From an uncultured Methylococcaceae bacterium (GTDB lineage: Bacteria; Pseudomonadota; Gammaproteobacteria; Methylococcales; Methylomonadaceae): DNA of 6,451 nt. Below the pieces are notes generated by a model. That model ran no database searches. It saw nothing but the letters and a program-made list of their open reading frames with translations, and was not told where the DNA came from. Shown piece by piece: positions 1-5,948 of this stretch. Position 1 is the stretch's first letter. Each line of letters opens with the position of its first letter. The stretch is from the NCBI GenBank assembly GCA_903839795.1, contig CAIMDR010000304.1, forward strand, positions 1 to 6,451, in the 5' to 3' direction. Made by a program: the position numbers and the translations under genes.

Positions 1-20
1 CAACGGCTCAGGGTTTTTTT
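1..20 (-). terminator. Possible 5' arm of a terminator after tRNA-Asp (cut by window edge)
   Basis: Just past the tRNA-Asp CCA end, the minus strand reads a run of seven A followed by CCCTGAGCC and GTTG, then the window stops. An A-run plus a GC-rich arm is how a bidirectional intrinsic terminator begins, and the matching GGCTCAGGG arm with its T-run would lie outside the window. Only half of the structure can be seen, so this is inference. Confidence 0.3.
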
Positions 21-24
21 AATT

Positions 25-101
25 TGGCGGAGTGGACGGGACTCGAACCCGCGACCACCGGCGTGACAGGCCGGTATTCTAACCAACTGAACTACCACTC
101 C
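25..101 (-). tRNA. tRNA-Asp (anticodon GUC)
   Basis: The minus strand folds into a complete cloverleaf. The acceptor stem GGAGTGG (95-101) pairs with CCACTCC (29-35), the discriminator is G and CCA is encoded at 25-27. The anticodon stem is CCGGC/GCCGG around loop CTGTCAC, with GTC at 65-67, which reads aspartate codons GAC and GAU. The T-arm carries the usual TTCGA. The sequence is very close to E. coli tRNA-Asp. It lies 6 nt downstream of tRNA-Val, so both are probably processed from one precursor. Confidence 0.97.
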
Positions 102-107
102 AAAGTC

Positions 108-183
108 TGGTGGGTGCTGAGGGGATCGAACCCCCGACCCTCGCCTTGTAAGGGCGATGCTCTCCCAGCTGAGCTAAGCACCC
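108..183 (-). tRNA. tRNA-Val (anticodon UAC)
   Basis: A full cloverleaf is visible on the minus strand. The acceptor stem GGGTGCT (177-183) pairs with AGCACCC (112-118), the discriminator is A and CCA is encoded at 108-110. The D-stem is GCTC/GAGC. The anticodon stem TCGCC/GGCGA holds loop CTTACAA, with TAC at 148-150. The T-stem has one G-U pair. It reads valine GUN codons with a modified U34, by analogy with E. coli tRNA-Val(UAC). It is the first gene of a two-tRNA unit with tRNA-Asp, downstream of hupB and behind its own promoter. Confidence 0.97.
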
Positions 184-195
184 GACTAAGTAACC

Positions 196-224
196 ATTAT
201 AATTTATTTTTAAAACAATTACAA
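196..224 (-). promoter_or_regulatory. Sigma-70 promoter of the tRNA-Val/tRNA-Asp unit
   Basis: On the minus strand, TTGTAA (219-224, 4 of 6 to the -35 consensus) lies exactly 17 nt upstream of a perfect TATAAT -10 box (196-201). Transcription should start around 187-191, only a few bases before the mature 5' end of tRNA-Val at 183, as is common for stable RNA genes. No good intrinsic terminator separates hupB from this point, so readthrough from hupB may add to expression. Confidence 0.75.
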
Positions 225-283
225 GCTTAAATATAAAATAATGTATTTTTGTGTTTGGTAAGAAGCTAACCAACCAAAAAAAT

Positions 284-556
284 CTAGTTTACAGCATCTT
301 TTAAAGATTTACCAGCTTTAAATGAAGGAATTTTTGCAGCTTTAATTGTAATCTCTTCACCAGACTGTGGATTACGTCCTTTACGCTCAGCTCTTTCTTT
401 TACAGTGTAGGTACCAAAGCCCACCAAAGCAACTGATTCACCTTTACTCAAAGCACTGGTTACAGCACCAAGAAAGCCATCTAATGCACGGCCGGCATCG
501 GCTTTGGTTAAACAGGAAGACTCAGCAATAGCATCAATAAGTTCGGACTTGTTCAT
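284..556 (-). CDS. hupB: DNA-binding protein HU-beta
   Basis: Histone-like nucleoid protein of 90 residues, the usual HU length. HU dimers bind DNA without sequence preference, bend it and protect it, and take part in replication, recombination and supercoiling control. The N-terminal helical dimerisation part starts with [12 protein letters not shown]. The core motif VGFGTY is at 45-50, where most relatives have Phe as the last residue. The DNA-contacting arm carries [12 protein letters not shown] with Pro63, the proline that intercalates at DNA kinks in HU/IHF proteins. The C-terminus [12 protein letters not shown] is characteristic of HU-beta. The ATG at 556 has a perfect AGGAGG Shine-Dalgarno (561-566), which fixes the start. 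Position directly after lon matches the E. coli lon-hupB order. Its own promoter lies at 652-681. In E. coli HU-beta is a Lon substrate. Confidence 0.97.
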   Translation of the reverse strand: MNKSELIDAIAESSCLTKADAGRALDGFLGAVTSALSKGESVALVGFGTYTVKERAERKGRNPQSGEEITIKAAKIPSFKAGKSLKDAVN

Positions 557-558
557 TA

Positions 559-572
559 TTCCTCCTAAGGAA
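559..572 (-). promoter_or_regulatory. hupB Shine-Dalgarno inside a small hairpin
   Basis: The minus strand carries AGGAGG at 561-566, four bases before the hupB ATG. The same bases form one side of a short stem: TTCCT (568-572), loop TAGG (564-567), AGGAA (559-563). The hairpin is five base pairs and probably weak. It would cover much of the ribosome binding site when folded, so translation could depend modestly on temperature. The Shine-Dalgarno is clear, but the regulatory role is inference. Confidence 0.6.
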
Positions 573-651
573 GTTAACTTTTTTATATCTTATATGAAAC
601 ACCTATGTTAATTCTTGCGCTCAATTGGGAGCAACACAAGATCGACAGGTA

Positions 652-681
652 TTTATATCAATAGCAGCAACATAGTGTCAA
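652..681 (-). promoter_or_regulatory. Sigma-70 promoter of hupB
   Basis: Minus strand: a perfect TTGACA -35 box (676-681), an 18-nt spacer and TATAAA (652-657, 5 of 6 to the -10 consensus). The predicted start is near 645, giving a leader of about 89 nt before the hupB ATG. That leader contains an imperfect hairpin (614-640: CTTG/CAAG and GCTC/GAGC arms around CCAATT) and the palindrome AAGTTAACTT (571-580) just before the ribosome binding site. Confidence 0.8.
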
Positions 682-702
682 GCTTTAAAACCCCTAGAGG
701 CC

Positions 703-761
703 ATGTTTTTTGCGGCTTTGCCCATAAAATTGACAAATCCGCAAAACATTTCTAATGGGCA
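703..761 (-). other. Crossing inverted repeats at the lon 3' end
   Basis: Two inverted repeats interlock here. TGCCCAT (755-761, last lon codons) matches ATGGGCA (719-725). ATGTTTTGCGG (739-749) matches CCGCAAAAAACAT (703-715), apart from two extra A. Their order is a-b-a'-b', so they can form an H-type pseudoknot or two mutually exclusive hairpins, but not a simple nested stem. No T-run follows on the lon strand, so this is not a standard intrinsic terminator. It may protect the lon mRNA 3' end or mark a processing site; that part is inference. Confidence 0.4.
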
Positions 762-3184
762 GTAAGACCCTGTTGTATTATTTTAACCGACTCAACATCT
801 GCTTTACCTTGCTCTTCATCGACTTTCTTATCAACAGGAACAGGTATATATTGCAAAGCCACAGCCAATACCTCATCTATCCACTGAACCGGCCTAATAT
901 CCAGATTTTTCTTAATATTTTCAGGTATCTCAATCAAGTCCTTTTCGTTCTCGGCAGGAATTATAACGGTTGTTATACCACCACGATGAGCCGCCAGGAG
1001 CTTTTCTTTTAGCCCGCCTATAGGCAGCACCTGACCTCGCAAAGTAATTTCTCCCGTCATGGCTACATTTGCCCGTACCGGTATTTTGGTTAAAGCAGAA
1101 ATGATGGCCGTACACATACCAATACCTGCGCTGGGACCGTCTTTCGGGGTAGCGCCTTCAGGAACATGAATATGAATATCATTATTTTGGAACAACTCAT
1201 TATCGATGCCTAACAGCGCTGAACGACTTCTAACCACCGTCATCGCCGCCTCAATGGATTCTTTCATCACCTCACCCAGCTTGACTGTTGCTGAATGCTT
1301 GCCTTTTCCGGGAATGACAGCAGTTTCAATAGTTAGTAACTCGCCACCCACCTCAGTCCAAGCCAAACCGGTCACCTGCCCTATCTGATCTTGTTCCTCG
1401 GCAAGCCCATAACTAAAACGCTTAACCCCCAAATAAACATCAAGATTCTCGATAGTCACCATAACTTTATTTTTTTCAGGCTTCAACAAGAGATCTTTAA
1501 CTACTTTACGACAAATTTTTGAAATATCCCGCTCAAGATTACGCACCCCCGCCTCACGGGAATAATAACGGATCATATCCCTGACTGCGGTTTCTGAAAT
1601 TTCAATTTCGTGCTCTTCAAGACCGTTATTTTTTACCTGCTTGGGGATTAAATAACGAATGGCGATATTTATTTTTTCATCCTCAGTGTAACCCGCAAGA
1701 CGGATAACCTCCATTCTGTCCAGTAATGCCGGCGGAATGTTCATGGTATTGGCCGTTGCGACAAACATCACATCAGACAAATCAAAGTCTACCTCCAGAT
1801 AGTGATCCGAAAAAGTATGATTCTGCTCAGGATCCAGTACCTCCAGTAAAGCCGATGCCGGATCACCTCGAAAATCAGCCGCCATCTTGTCAATCTCATC
1901 CAGTAAAAACATGGGGTTTCGTGTTTTCACTTTAGCCAGATTCTGCAAAATCTTACCCGGCATTGACCCAATATAAGTACGTCGATGACCGCGAATCTCT
2001 GCCTCATCCCTAACACCACCCAAAGCCATACGCACATACTTACGATTGGTTGCCCTGGCGATAGACTCCCCTAATGACGTTTTACCAACACCTGGGGGCC
2101 CAACGAGACATAGAATAGGGCCTTTAAGTTGTTTTACCCGCTGTTGTACTGCAAGATACTCAAGAATGCGTTCTTTTACCTTTTCCAAGCCATAATGCTC
2201 AGTCTCCAAAACCTGCTCGGCAATTTTCAGGTCATGCCGCACTTTGGTCTTTTTCTTCCAGGGCACATTGACCATCCAGTCAATATAATTACGCACTACC
2301 GTCGCTTCAGCTGACATAACCGGCATTAATTTAAGCTTGTTAAGTTCGGCGTCTGCTTTTGTTTTCGCTTCCTTTGACATACCGGCATCGGCAATTTTCT
2401 TTTGCAGCTCTTCAATCTCATTGGGCACATCATCCATATCGCCCAATTCTTTTTGAATGGCTTTCATCTGTTCGTTCAGATAATATTCCCGCTGATTCTT
2501 CTCCATCTGCTGCTTTACACGCACACGGATTTTTTTCTCCATTTCTAAAAGGTCAACTTCACCTTCCATTAAGGTCATTAAATCTTCCAGGCGTTTTTCA
2601 ATATCAGCCGATTCCAGAATAGCTTGCTTGTCGCTCACCTTTAGCGTCATGTGAGCGGCCATCGTATCGGCTAATCGACTAGGATCATCAATACCCGACA
2701 AGGCATTTAAAACTTCCGGCGGTATTTTATTGTTCAATTTGACGTATTGATCAAATGAATTAATAACAGTACGCTGCAATACATCCTGCTCTTGCTCGGA
2801 CAGATTGAAAACATCATCAATTTTCTCTACTGCGGCTGAAAAAAAGCTCCCTGTTTCTTGGTAATGAAGCACCTTGCTGCGCTGACTACCTTCCACCAAA
2901 ACCTTGACGGTACCATCAGGTAATTTTAATAACTGTAGAATATTAGCCAGTGTACCCACCTCATAAAGATCGGTAAAATCAGGCTCATCAACTTCAGCCT
3001 CCTTTTGTGCAACCAATAAAACCTGCTTATTATCCTTCATGGCGGCATCCAGGGCATCAATAGACCTATCCCTACCGACAAATAAGGGAATAACCATGTG
3101 TGGATAAACCACGACATCTCTAAGCGGTAAAACCGGAATCAAGTTATCTTTTTGTTGTAACGCTTTCATTTTGTGCGTTTCCAT
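752..3184 (-). CDS. lon: ATP-dependent Lon protease (endopeptidase La)
   Basis: Cytoplasmic hexameric AAA+ serine protease that degrades misfolded proteins and short-lived regulators. The product is 810 residues from the chosen start, close to the 784 of E. coli Lon. The N-terminal LON substrate-binding domain opens with [14 protein letters not shown] at about 17-30. A charged helical, coiled-coil-prone stretch lies at about 200-265. The AAA+ module has Walker A GPPGVGKT (Lys368) and Walker B FLLDEID (Asp429, Glu430). The protease domain has the catalytic dyad Ser685 in DGPSAG and Lys728 in GGLKEK, equivalent to E. coli Ser679 and Lys722. The last 20 or so residues are hydrophilic and poorly conserved. 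Start: the ATG at 3184 has AAAGG eight bases upstream and lies about 30 nt after a heat-shock promoter. A TTG at 3202 would add six residues but lies only about 10 nt from the predicted transcript start. No defects seen. Confidence 0.97.
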   Translation of the reverse strand: METHKMKALQQKDNLIPVLPLRDVVVYPHMVIPLFVGRDRSIDALDAAMKDNKQVLLVAQKEAEVDEPDFTDLYEVGTLANILQLLKLPDGTVKVLVEGSQRSKVLHYQETGSFFSAAVEKIDDVFNLSEQEQDVLQRTVINSFDQYVKLNNKIPPEVLNALSGIDDPSRLADTMAAHMTLKVSDKQAILESADIEKRLEDLMTLMEGEVDLLEMEKKIRVRVKQQMEKNQREYYLNEQMKAIQKELGDMDDVPNEIEELQKKIADAGMSKEAKTKADAELNKLKLMPVMSAEATVVRNYIDWMVNVPWKKKTKVRHDLKIAEQVLETEHYGLEKVKERILEYLAVQQRVKQLKGPILCLVGPPGVGKTSLGESIARATNRKYVRMALGGVRDEAEIRGHRRTYIGSMPGKILQNLAKVKTRNPMFLLDEIDKMAADFRGDPASALLEVLDPEQNHTFSDHYLEVDFDLSDVMFVATANTMNIPPALLDRMEVIRLAGYTEDEKINIAIRYLIPKQVKNNGLEEHEIEISETAVRDMIRYYSREAGVRNLERDISKICRKVVKDLLLKPEKNKVMVTIENLDVYLGVKRFSYGLAEEQDQIGQVTGLAWTEVGGELLTIETAVIPGKGKHSATVKLGEVMKESIEAAMTVVRSRSALLGIDNELFQNNDIHIHVPEGATPKDGPSAGIGMCTAIISALTKIPVRANVAMTGEITLRGQVLPIGGLKEKLLAAHRGGITTVIIPAENEKDLIEIPENIKKNLDIRPVQWIDEVLAVALQYIPVPVDKKVDEEQGKADVESVKIIQQGLTAH

Positions 3185-3211
3185 AAACGGAACCTTTAAC
3201 AATTTCTTGGA

Positions 3212-3286
3212 TTAGAAGATTATGGGGGCGCTAATTAAAATAGCAAGGAATAGAAAGACAATATATCGCTTCTCTACGAAAAACAT
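3212..3286 (-). CDS. Possible 24-residue hydrophobic micro-protein upstream of lon
   Basis: A short open frame starts at ATG 3286 and ends at TAA (3212-3214). It has a good ribosome binding site, AGAGG at 3296-3300, nine bases before the ATG. The product begins MFFVEKRY, with a charged patch EKR, and continues as an almost entirely hydrophobic run (IVFLFLAILI, then SAPIIF). That is the shape of a tiny single-span membrane peptide. The frame ends 27 nt before the lon ATG. I recognise no family. Against it: its 3' half coincides with a good sigma-32 promoter for lon, the region is AT-rich, and a frame this short can arise by chance. No clear promoter of its own is visible upstream, only scattered TATAAA boxes lacking -35 partners. 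Confidence 0.3.
   Translation of the reverse strand: MFFVEKRYIVFLFLAILISAPIIF
3220..3247 (-). promoter_or_regulatory. Sigma-32 (heat-shock) promoter of lon
   Basis: Minus strand: CTTGCT (3242-3247), matching the CTTGAA -35 consensus at CTTG, is 14 nt upstream of CCCCATAA (3220-3227), which matches the characteristic CCCCAT core of the sigma-32 -10 element completely. The known spacer is 13-15 nt. The predicted start is near 3213-3215, leaving a leader of about 30 nt with the AAAGG ribosome binding site before ATG 3184. E. coli lon is a classic sigma-32 gene, so the position makes sense. No equally good sigma-70 promoter is seen for lon. Confidence 0.7.
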
Positions 3287-3380
3287 AATAAATAACCTCT
3301 TTAATGAGTAAAAAAGGCTTTTATAAACAAAATACAAACTTATTTATACTGGTTTGCAGTAAGGTTAAAATTCTTTTTAG

Positions 3381-3503
3381 GGACAGATTTAACCATAATA
3401 GATTGATGCTTGCCATTACCCCAAACAAAAATAAAGCTTCAATTATTACAAATAAATCTTATCTGCATGGCCGTCATTACCGCAGTTTTAAACAAATCTG
3501 TCC
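3381..3503. repeat. Inverted-repeat segment with GGACAGATTT ends
   Basis: A perfect 10-bp inverted repeat, GGACAGATTT (3381-3390) and AAATCTGTCC (3494-3503), bounds 123 bp of AT-rich sequence with no recognisable gene. An open frame of about 70 codons on the plus strand runs across it but has no ribosome binding site and resembles nothing I know. From memory, GGGACAGATTT-like words often flank REP-associated (IS200-like, Y1) transposase genes. This could be a remnant or small non-autonomous copy of such an element. I see no target-site duplication. Confidence 0.4.
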
Positions 3504-3514
3504 ATTAGATTTAT

Positions 3515-3669
3515 CCTAAAAACCTCATTTAGCCACAAATTTACACAGATAAGACATGATGTTACGCACTGCCGACAACCAACCCAAAGGATGATCAAAA
3601 GAATTAATCCAACACATTGTTTATCTCAGTAAATCCGTGTTTATCTGTAATTCAACTGCGTTTTTTAGG
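3515..3669. repeat. Imperfect inverted-repeat (MITE/REP-like) segment
   Basis: The ends read CCTAAAAA (3515-3522) and TTTTTAGG (3662-3669), a perfect 8-bp inverted match. Inside, ATTTACACAGATAA (3539-3552) is the inverted copy of TTATCTCAGTAAAT (3621-3634) with 12 of 14 matches. GTTTATCT also occurs twice as a direct repeat (3619-3626 and 3639-3646). Words such as ACACAGATAA and ATCCGTGTTTATCTG recall, from memory, a repeat found between genes in many bacteria. No coding sequence is evident. Best read as a decayed small mobile or REP-type repeat. Confidence 0.45.
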
Positions 3670-3879
3670 TTTATGCTCATAACTTGAATTTTGTGCCGCA
3701 CAATCTGTAAGTCAAATTAATGATGAGACAAAAAACTCGATGAAACTGGAATTAGTATGTGAACTAACTGGATAAATGATTAGAAATTATCTTGGGTCTC
3801 ATGATGAGCCTTAAAAAAGATAATTTTAACAAGAGAAGTTGAACGTATTTTATGGCACGTAATCCACGCCTTAAATCAT
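3670..3879. other. Non-coding spacer between repeat segment and clpX terminator
   Basis: AT-rich sequence with no supported gene on either strand. A 7-bp inverted repeat, ATGAGAC (3723-3729) and GTCTCAT (3796-3802), sits around 66 bp, and the right copy runs into CTCATGATGAG, an odd-length palindrome. A TTGACT box on the minus strand has only a poor -10 partner (AAAATT, 17 nt away). I see no RNA gene that I can name. Confidence 0.4.
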
Positions 3880-3910
3880 AAAAAAACCCGCCAGCCTAAG
3901 CTGGCAGGTT
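3880..3910 (-). terminator. Intrinsic terminator after clpX
   Basis: On the minus strand ACCTGCCAGC (3900-3909), loop TTAG (3896-3899) and GCTGGCGGGT (3886-3895) form a 10-bp stem with one G-U pair, followed by a run of T (3880-3885). It lies 18 nt past the clpX stop codon. It should end the tig-clpP-clpX transcript and make lon depend on its own promoter. Confidence 0.93.
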
Positions 3911-3927
3911 GATTTAGCCAAGCAATA

Positions 3928-5205
3928 TCAAGATTCTGCAGAGGCTTTTTTCATTTCAGTTTCATAAACCAAAAGAGGCTCAGACTGACCTAAAATAACA
4001 CTTTCATCGACAACGACTTTACTGATGTTATCTGCTGATGGTAATTCATACATAGTATTTAGCAAGACATTTTCAACAATGGTTCTAAGCCCTCTAGCAC
4101 CGGTTTTTCTTTCCATGGCTTTCTTGGCAATAGCTATTAAAGAGTCATCGCGAAATTCAAGCTCAGCGCCTTCCATCTCAAATAAATGCTTATATTGCTT
4201 GGTGAGTGCATTTTTGGGCTCAGTCAATATCTGTACCAAAGCCTGCTCATCCAGCTCTTCCAAGGTCGCTATAATCGGCAAACGACCAACAAACTCAGGA
4301 ATCAAACCATACTTTATCAAATCTTCAGATTCAACTTCTGCAAACAGTTGACCAATGTTTTTAGATTCATCTTTGGTTTTTACATCCGCAGAAAAACCTA
4401 TACCACCTTTCTCGGAGCGTGCCTTGATAACACGATCCAGACCCGCAAAAGCACCGCCAACTATAAACAGAATATTAGCCGTATTAACTTGCAAAAATTC
4501 GCCCTGAGGATGTTTACGCCCCCCTTGAGGCGGCACCGAAGCAATAGTACCTTCAATTAATTTTAGCAAAGCCTGCTGAACACCTTCGCCAGAAACATCA
4601 CGAGTAATAGACGGATTATCGGACTTTCTGGAAATTTTATCAATTTCGTCGATGTAAACAATACCTGTCTCAGCTTTTTCTACATCATAATCACATTTCT
4701 GTAAAATTTTCTGAATGATATTTTCTACGTCTTCGCCTACATAACCCGCTTCTGTCAATGTGGTGGCATCAGCAATGGTAAAAGGCACATCCAGCAATCG
4801 CGCCAATGTTTCGGCCAGTAAGGTTTTACCCGAACCCGTAGGTCCAATCAATAAAATATTACTTTTTGCCAATTCAACAGTGTCTTTTTTAGACTTACTG
4901 CGCAAGCGCTTATAGTGATTGTAAACAGCCACTGCCAGTATCTTTTTTGCCCGCTCCTGACCAATTACATAGCCATCAAGCTCTTCTTTTATTTCTTTTG
5001 GCTTGGGTAATTTATTACCGCCAAAAGAAGACTCCTCATCATCCTGTAATTCGTCTTTTATGATGTCGTTACATAACTCTACACATTCATCACAAACATA
5101 AACTGAAGGCCCGGCAATAAGCTTTCTAACTTCGTGCTGGCTTTTACCACAAAAAGAACAATACAGTAATTTCTCGCTGTCTTTGCCGCTTTTATCATTA
5201 CTCAT
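3928..5205 (-). CDS. clpX: ATP-dependent Clp protease ATP-binding subunit ClpX
   Basis: Hexameric AAA+ unfoldase that recognises tagged substrates (for example ssrA-tagged chains), unfolds them and threads them into ClpP. Length 425 residues against 424 in E. coli. The N-terminal zinc-binding domain has Cys16, Cys19, Cys38 and Cys41 (C-x2-C-x18-C-x2-C). The AAA+ core has Walker A GPTGSGKT (Lys127), pore loop GYVG (154-157), Walker B IDEID (Asp186, Glu187), the RKH loop (230-232), the ClpP-docking IGF loop (269-271), an arginine finger at Arg308 and sensor-2 GAR with Arg371. All are intact. The ATG at 5205 has AGGGG seven bases upstream. It follows clpP by 82 nt, with a weak internal promoter possible in that gap, and ends at a strong terminator. 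The clpP-clpX pairing is the standard operon for this machine. Confidence 0.98.
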   Translation of the reverse strand: MSNDKSGKDSEKLLYCSFCGKSQHEVRKLIAGPSVYVCDECVELCNDIIKDELQDDEESSFGGNKLPKPKEIKEELDGYVIGQERAKKILAVAVYNHYKRLRSKSKKDTVELAKSNILLIGPTGSGKTLLAETLARLLDVPFTIADATTLTEAGYVGEDVENIIQKILQKCDYDVEKAETGIVYIDEIDKISRKSDNPSITRDVSGEGVQQALLKLIEGTIASVPPQGGRKHPQGEFLQVNTANILFIVGGAFAGLDRVIKARSEKGGIGFSADVKTKDESKNIGQLFAEVESEDLIKYGLIPEFVGRLPIIATLEELDEQALVQILTEPKNALTKQYKHLFEMEGAELEFRDDSLIAIAKKAMERKTGARGLRTIVENVLLNTMYELPSADNISKVVVDESVILGQSEPLLVYETEMKKASAES

Positions 5206-5236
5206 AACTCAGCCCCTGCAAACATCAAAATGATAT

Positions 5237-5265
5237 TTTAAATCTCTATAAATCAAGCATATCAA
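5237..5265 (-). promoter_or_regulatory. Possible internal promoter for clpX
   Basis: In the 82-nt clpP-clpX spacer, the minus strand carries TTGATA (5260-5265, 5 of 6 to the -35 consensus), 17 nt, then TTTAAA (5237-5242, 4 of 6). A better -10 box, TAAAAT (5235-5240), is 19 nt away. The spacer is very AT-rich, so chance matches are likely. If active, it would give clpX some expression independent of clpP. Confidence 0.3.
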
Positions 5266-5287
5266 AATACTAAAAGAATACCAATCT

Positions 5288-5935
5288 TTATAAATCAGAA
5301 ACCGTTGTTCTGGTCGTTAAGACTTTATCAATCAGACCATAATTAACAGCGTCTTCAGAACTCAAAAAATTATCTCTGTCAGTATCTATCTGAACTTTTT
5401 CCAAAGGTTGCCCCGTATGGAAAGCCAATACTTTATTAAGCTTATCCCTTATAGACAGAATTTCTCTGGCGTGGATATCAAAATCAGAAGCCTGACCTTG
5501 AAAACCGCCTAAGGGCTGATGAATCATCATTCTTGAGTGTGGCAAACAATATCGTTTATTTTTAGCACCCCCCGTTAGCAGTAACGCACCCATACTGGCC
5601 GCTTGGCCTATACAGAGCGTACTGACATCAGGTTTAATAAACTGCATGGTGTCATAAATTGACATACCTGCTGTCACTGAACCGCCAGGAGAATTGATAT
5701 ATAAATGAATATCTTTATCAGGATTTTCAGATTCCAGAAAAAGCAACTGGGCAACCACCAGATTGGCCATGTAATCTTCTACTTGACCCACTAAAAAAAT
5801 GACCCGTTCTTTTAAAAGCCGTGAGTAAATATCGAAAGAGCGCTCGCCTCTGGCCGTTTGCTCAATAACAATAGGAACTAATCCCCCCGCAGCTTCCAAC
5901 GCTTTCGCTTGATTCATTACATGATGCTTATACAT
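5288..5935 (-). CDS. clpP: ATP-dependent Clp protease proteolytic subunit ClpP
   Basis: Serine peptidase that assembles as a 14-subunit barrel and cuts polypeptides delivered by ClpX (or ClpA). Length 215 residues, compared with 207 for the E. coli precursor. The catalytic triad is Ser114 in GQAASMGA, His139 in MMIHQPLGG and Asp188 in DTDRDNF, each three positions later than in E. coli (111/136/185). The oxyanion-side loop SPGG is at 82-85. The first 15-18 residues differ from E. coli and probably form the propeptide removed by self-cleavage, with the mature chain starting near [10 protein letters not shown]. The ATG at 5935 is chosen because AAGGA lies seven bases upstream; an in-frame ATG at codon 7 has no comparable site. 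It follows tig by only 10 nt, so co-transcription and translational coupling are likely. Confidence 0.98.
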   Translation of the reverse strand: MYKHHVMNQAKALEAAGGLVPIVIEQTARGERSFDIYSRLLKERVIFLVGQVEDYMANLVVAQLLFLESENPDKDIHLYINSPGGSVTAGMSIYDTMQFIKPDVSTLCIGQAASMGALLLTGGAKNKRYCLPHSRMMIHQPLGGFQGQASDFDIHAREILSIRDKLNKVLAFHTGQPLEKVQIDTDRDNFLSSEDAVNYGLIDKVLTTRTTVSDL

Positions 5936-5942
5936 TTAATAT

Positions 5943-5948
5943 TCCTTA
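5943..5948 (-). promoter_or_regulatory. clpP ribosome binding site overlapping the tig stop codon
   Basis: The tig stop TAA (5946-5948) shares its last two bases with AAGGA (5943-5947), the Shine-Dalgarno of clpP, seven bases before the clpP ATG. A ribosome ending tig therefore stops on the clpP initiation site, which favours coupled translation. There is no room for a clpP promoter between the genes. Confidence 0.8.

Noticed and set aside
24..273. Open frames on both strands over the tRNA genes
   Set aside because: They lie across two perfectly folded tRNAs; their translations are the typical spurious peptides that tRNA genes produce.
240..283. Intrinsic terminator after hupB
   Set aside because: The TTTGGT/ACCAAA pairing is weak, has a 13-nt loop and is not followed by a T-run on the hupB strand.
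3200..3202. TTG as the lon start codon
   Set aside because: Poor ribosome binding site and too close to the predicted heat-shock transcript start; ATG 3184 is better supported.
3304..3519. Plus-strand open frame of 71 codons in the clpX-lon gap
   Set aside because: No ribosome binding site before its ATG, no recognisable family, and it runs across an inverted repeat, so it looks like chance coding in AT-rich repeat sequence.
4025..4560. Two overlapping plus-strand open frames antisense to clpX
   Set aside because: They are fully inside clpX, which is unmistakably coding on the other strand; no ribosome binding sites or family resemblance.
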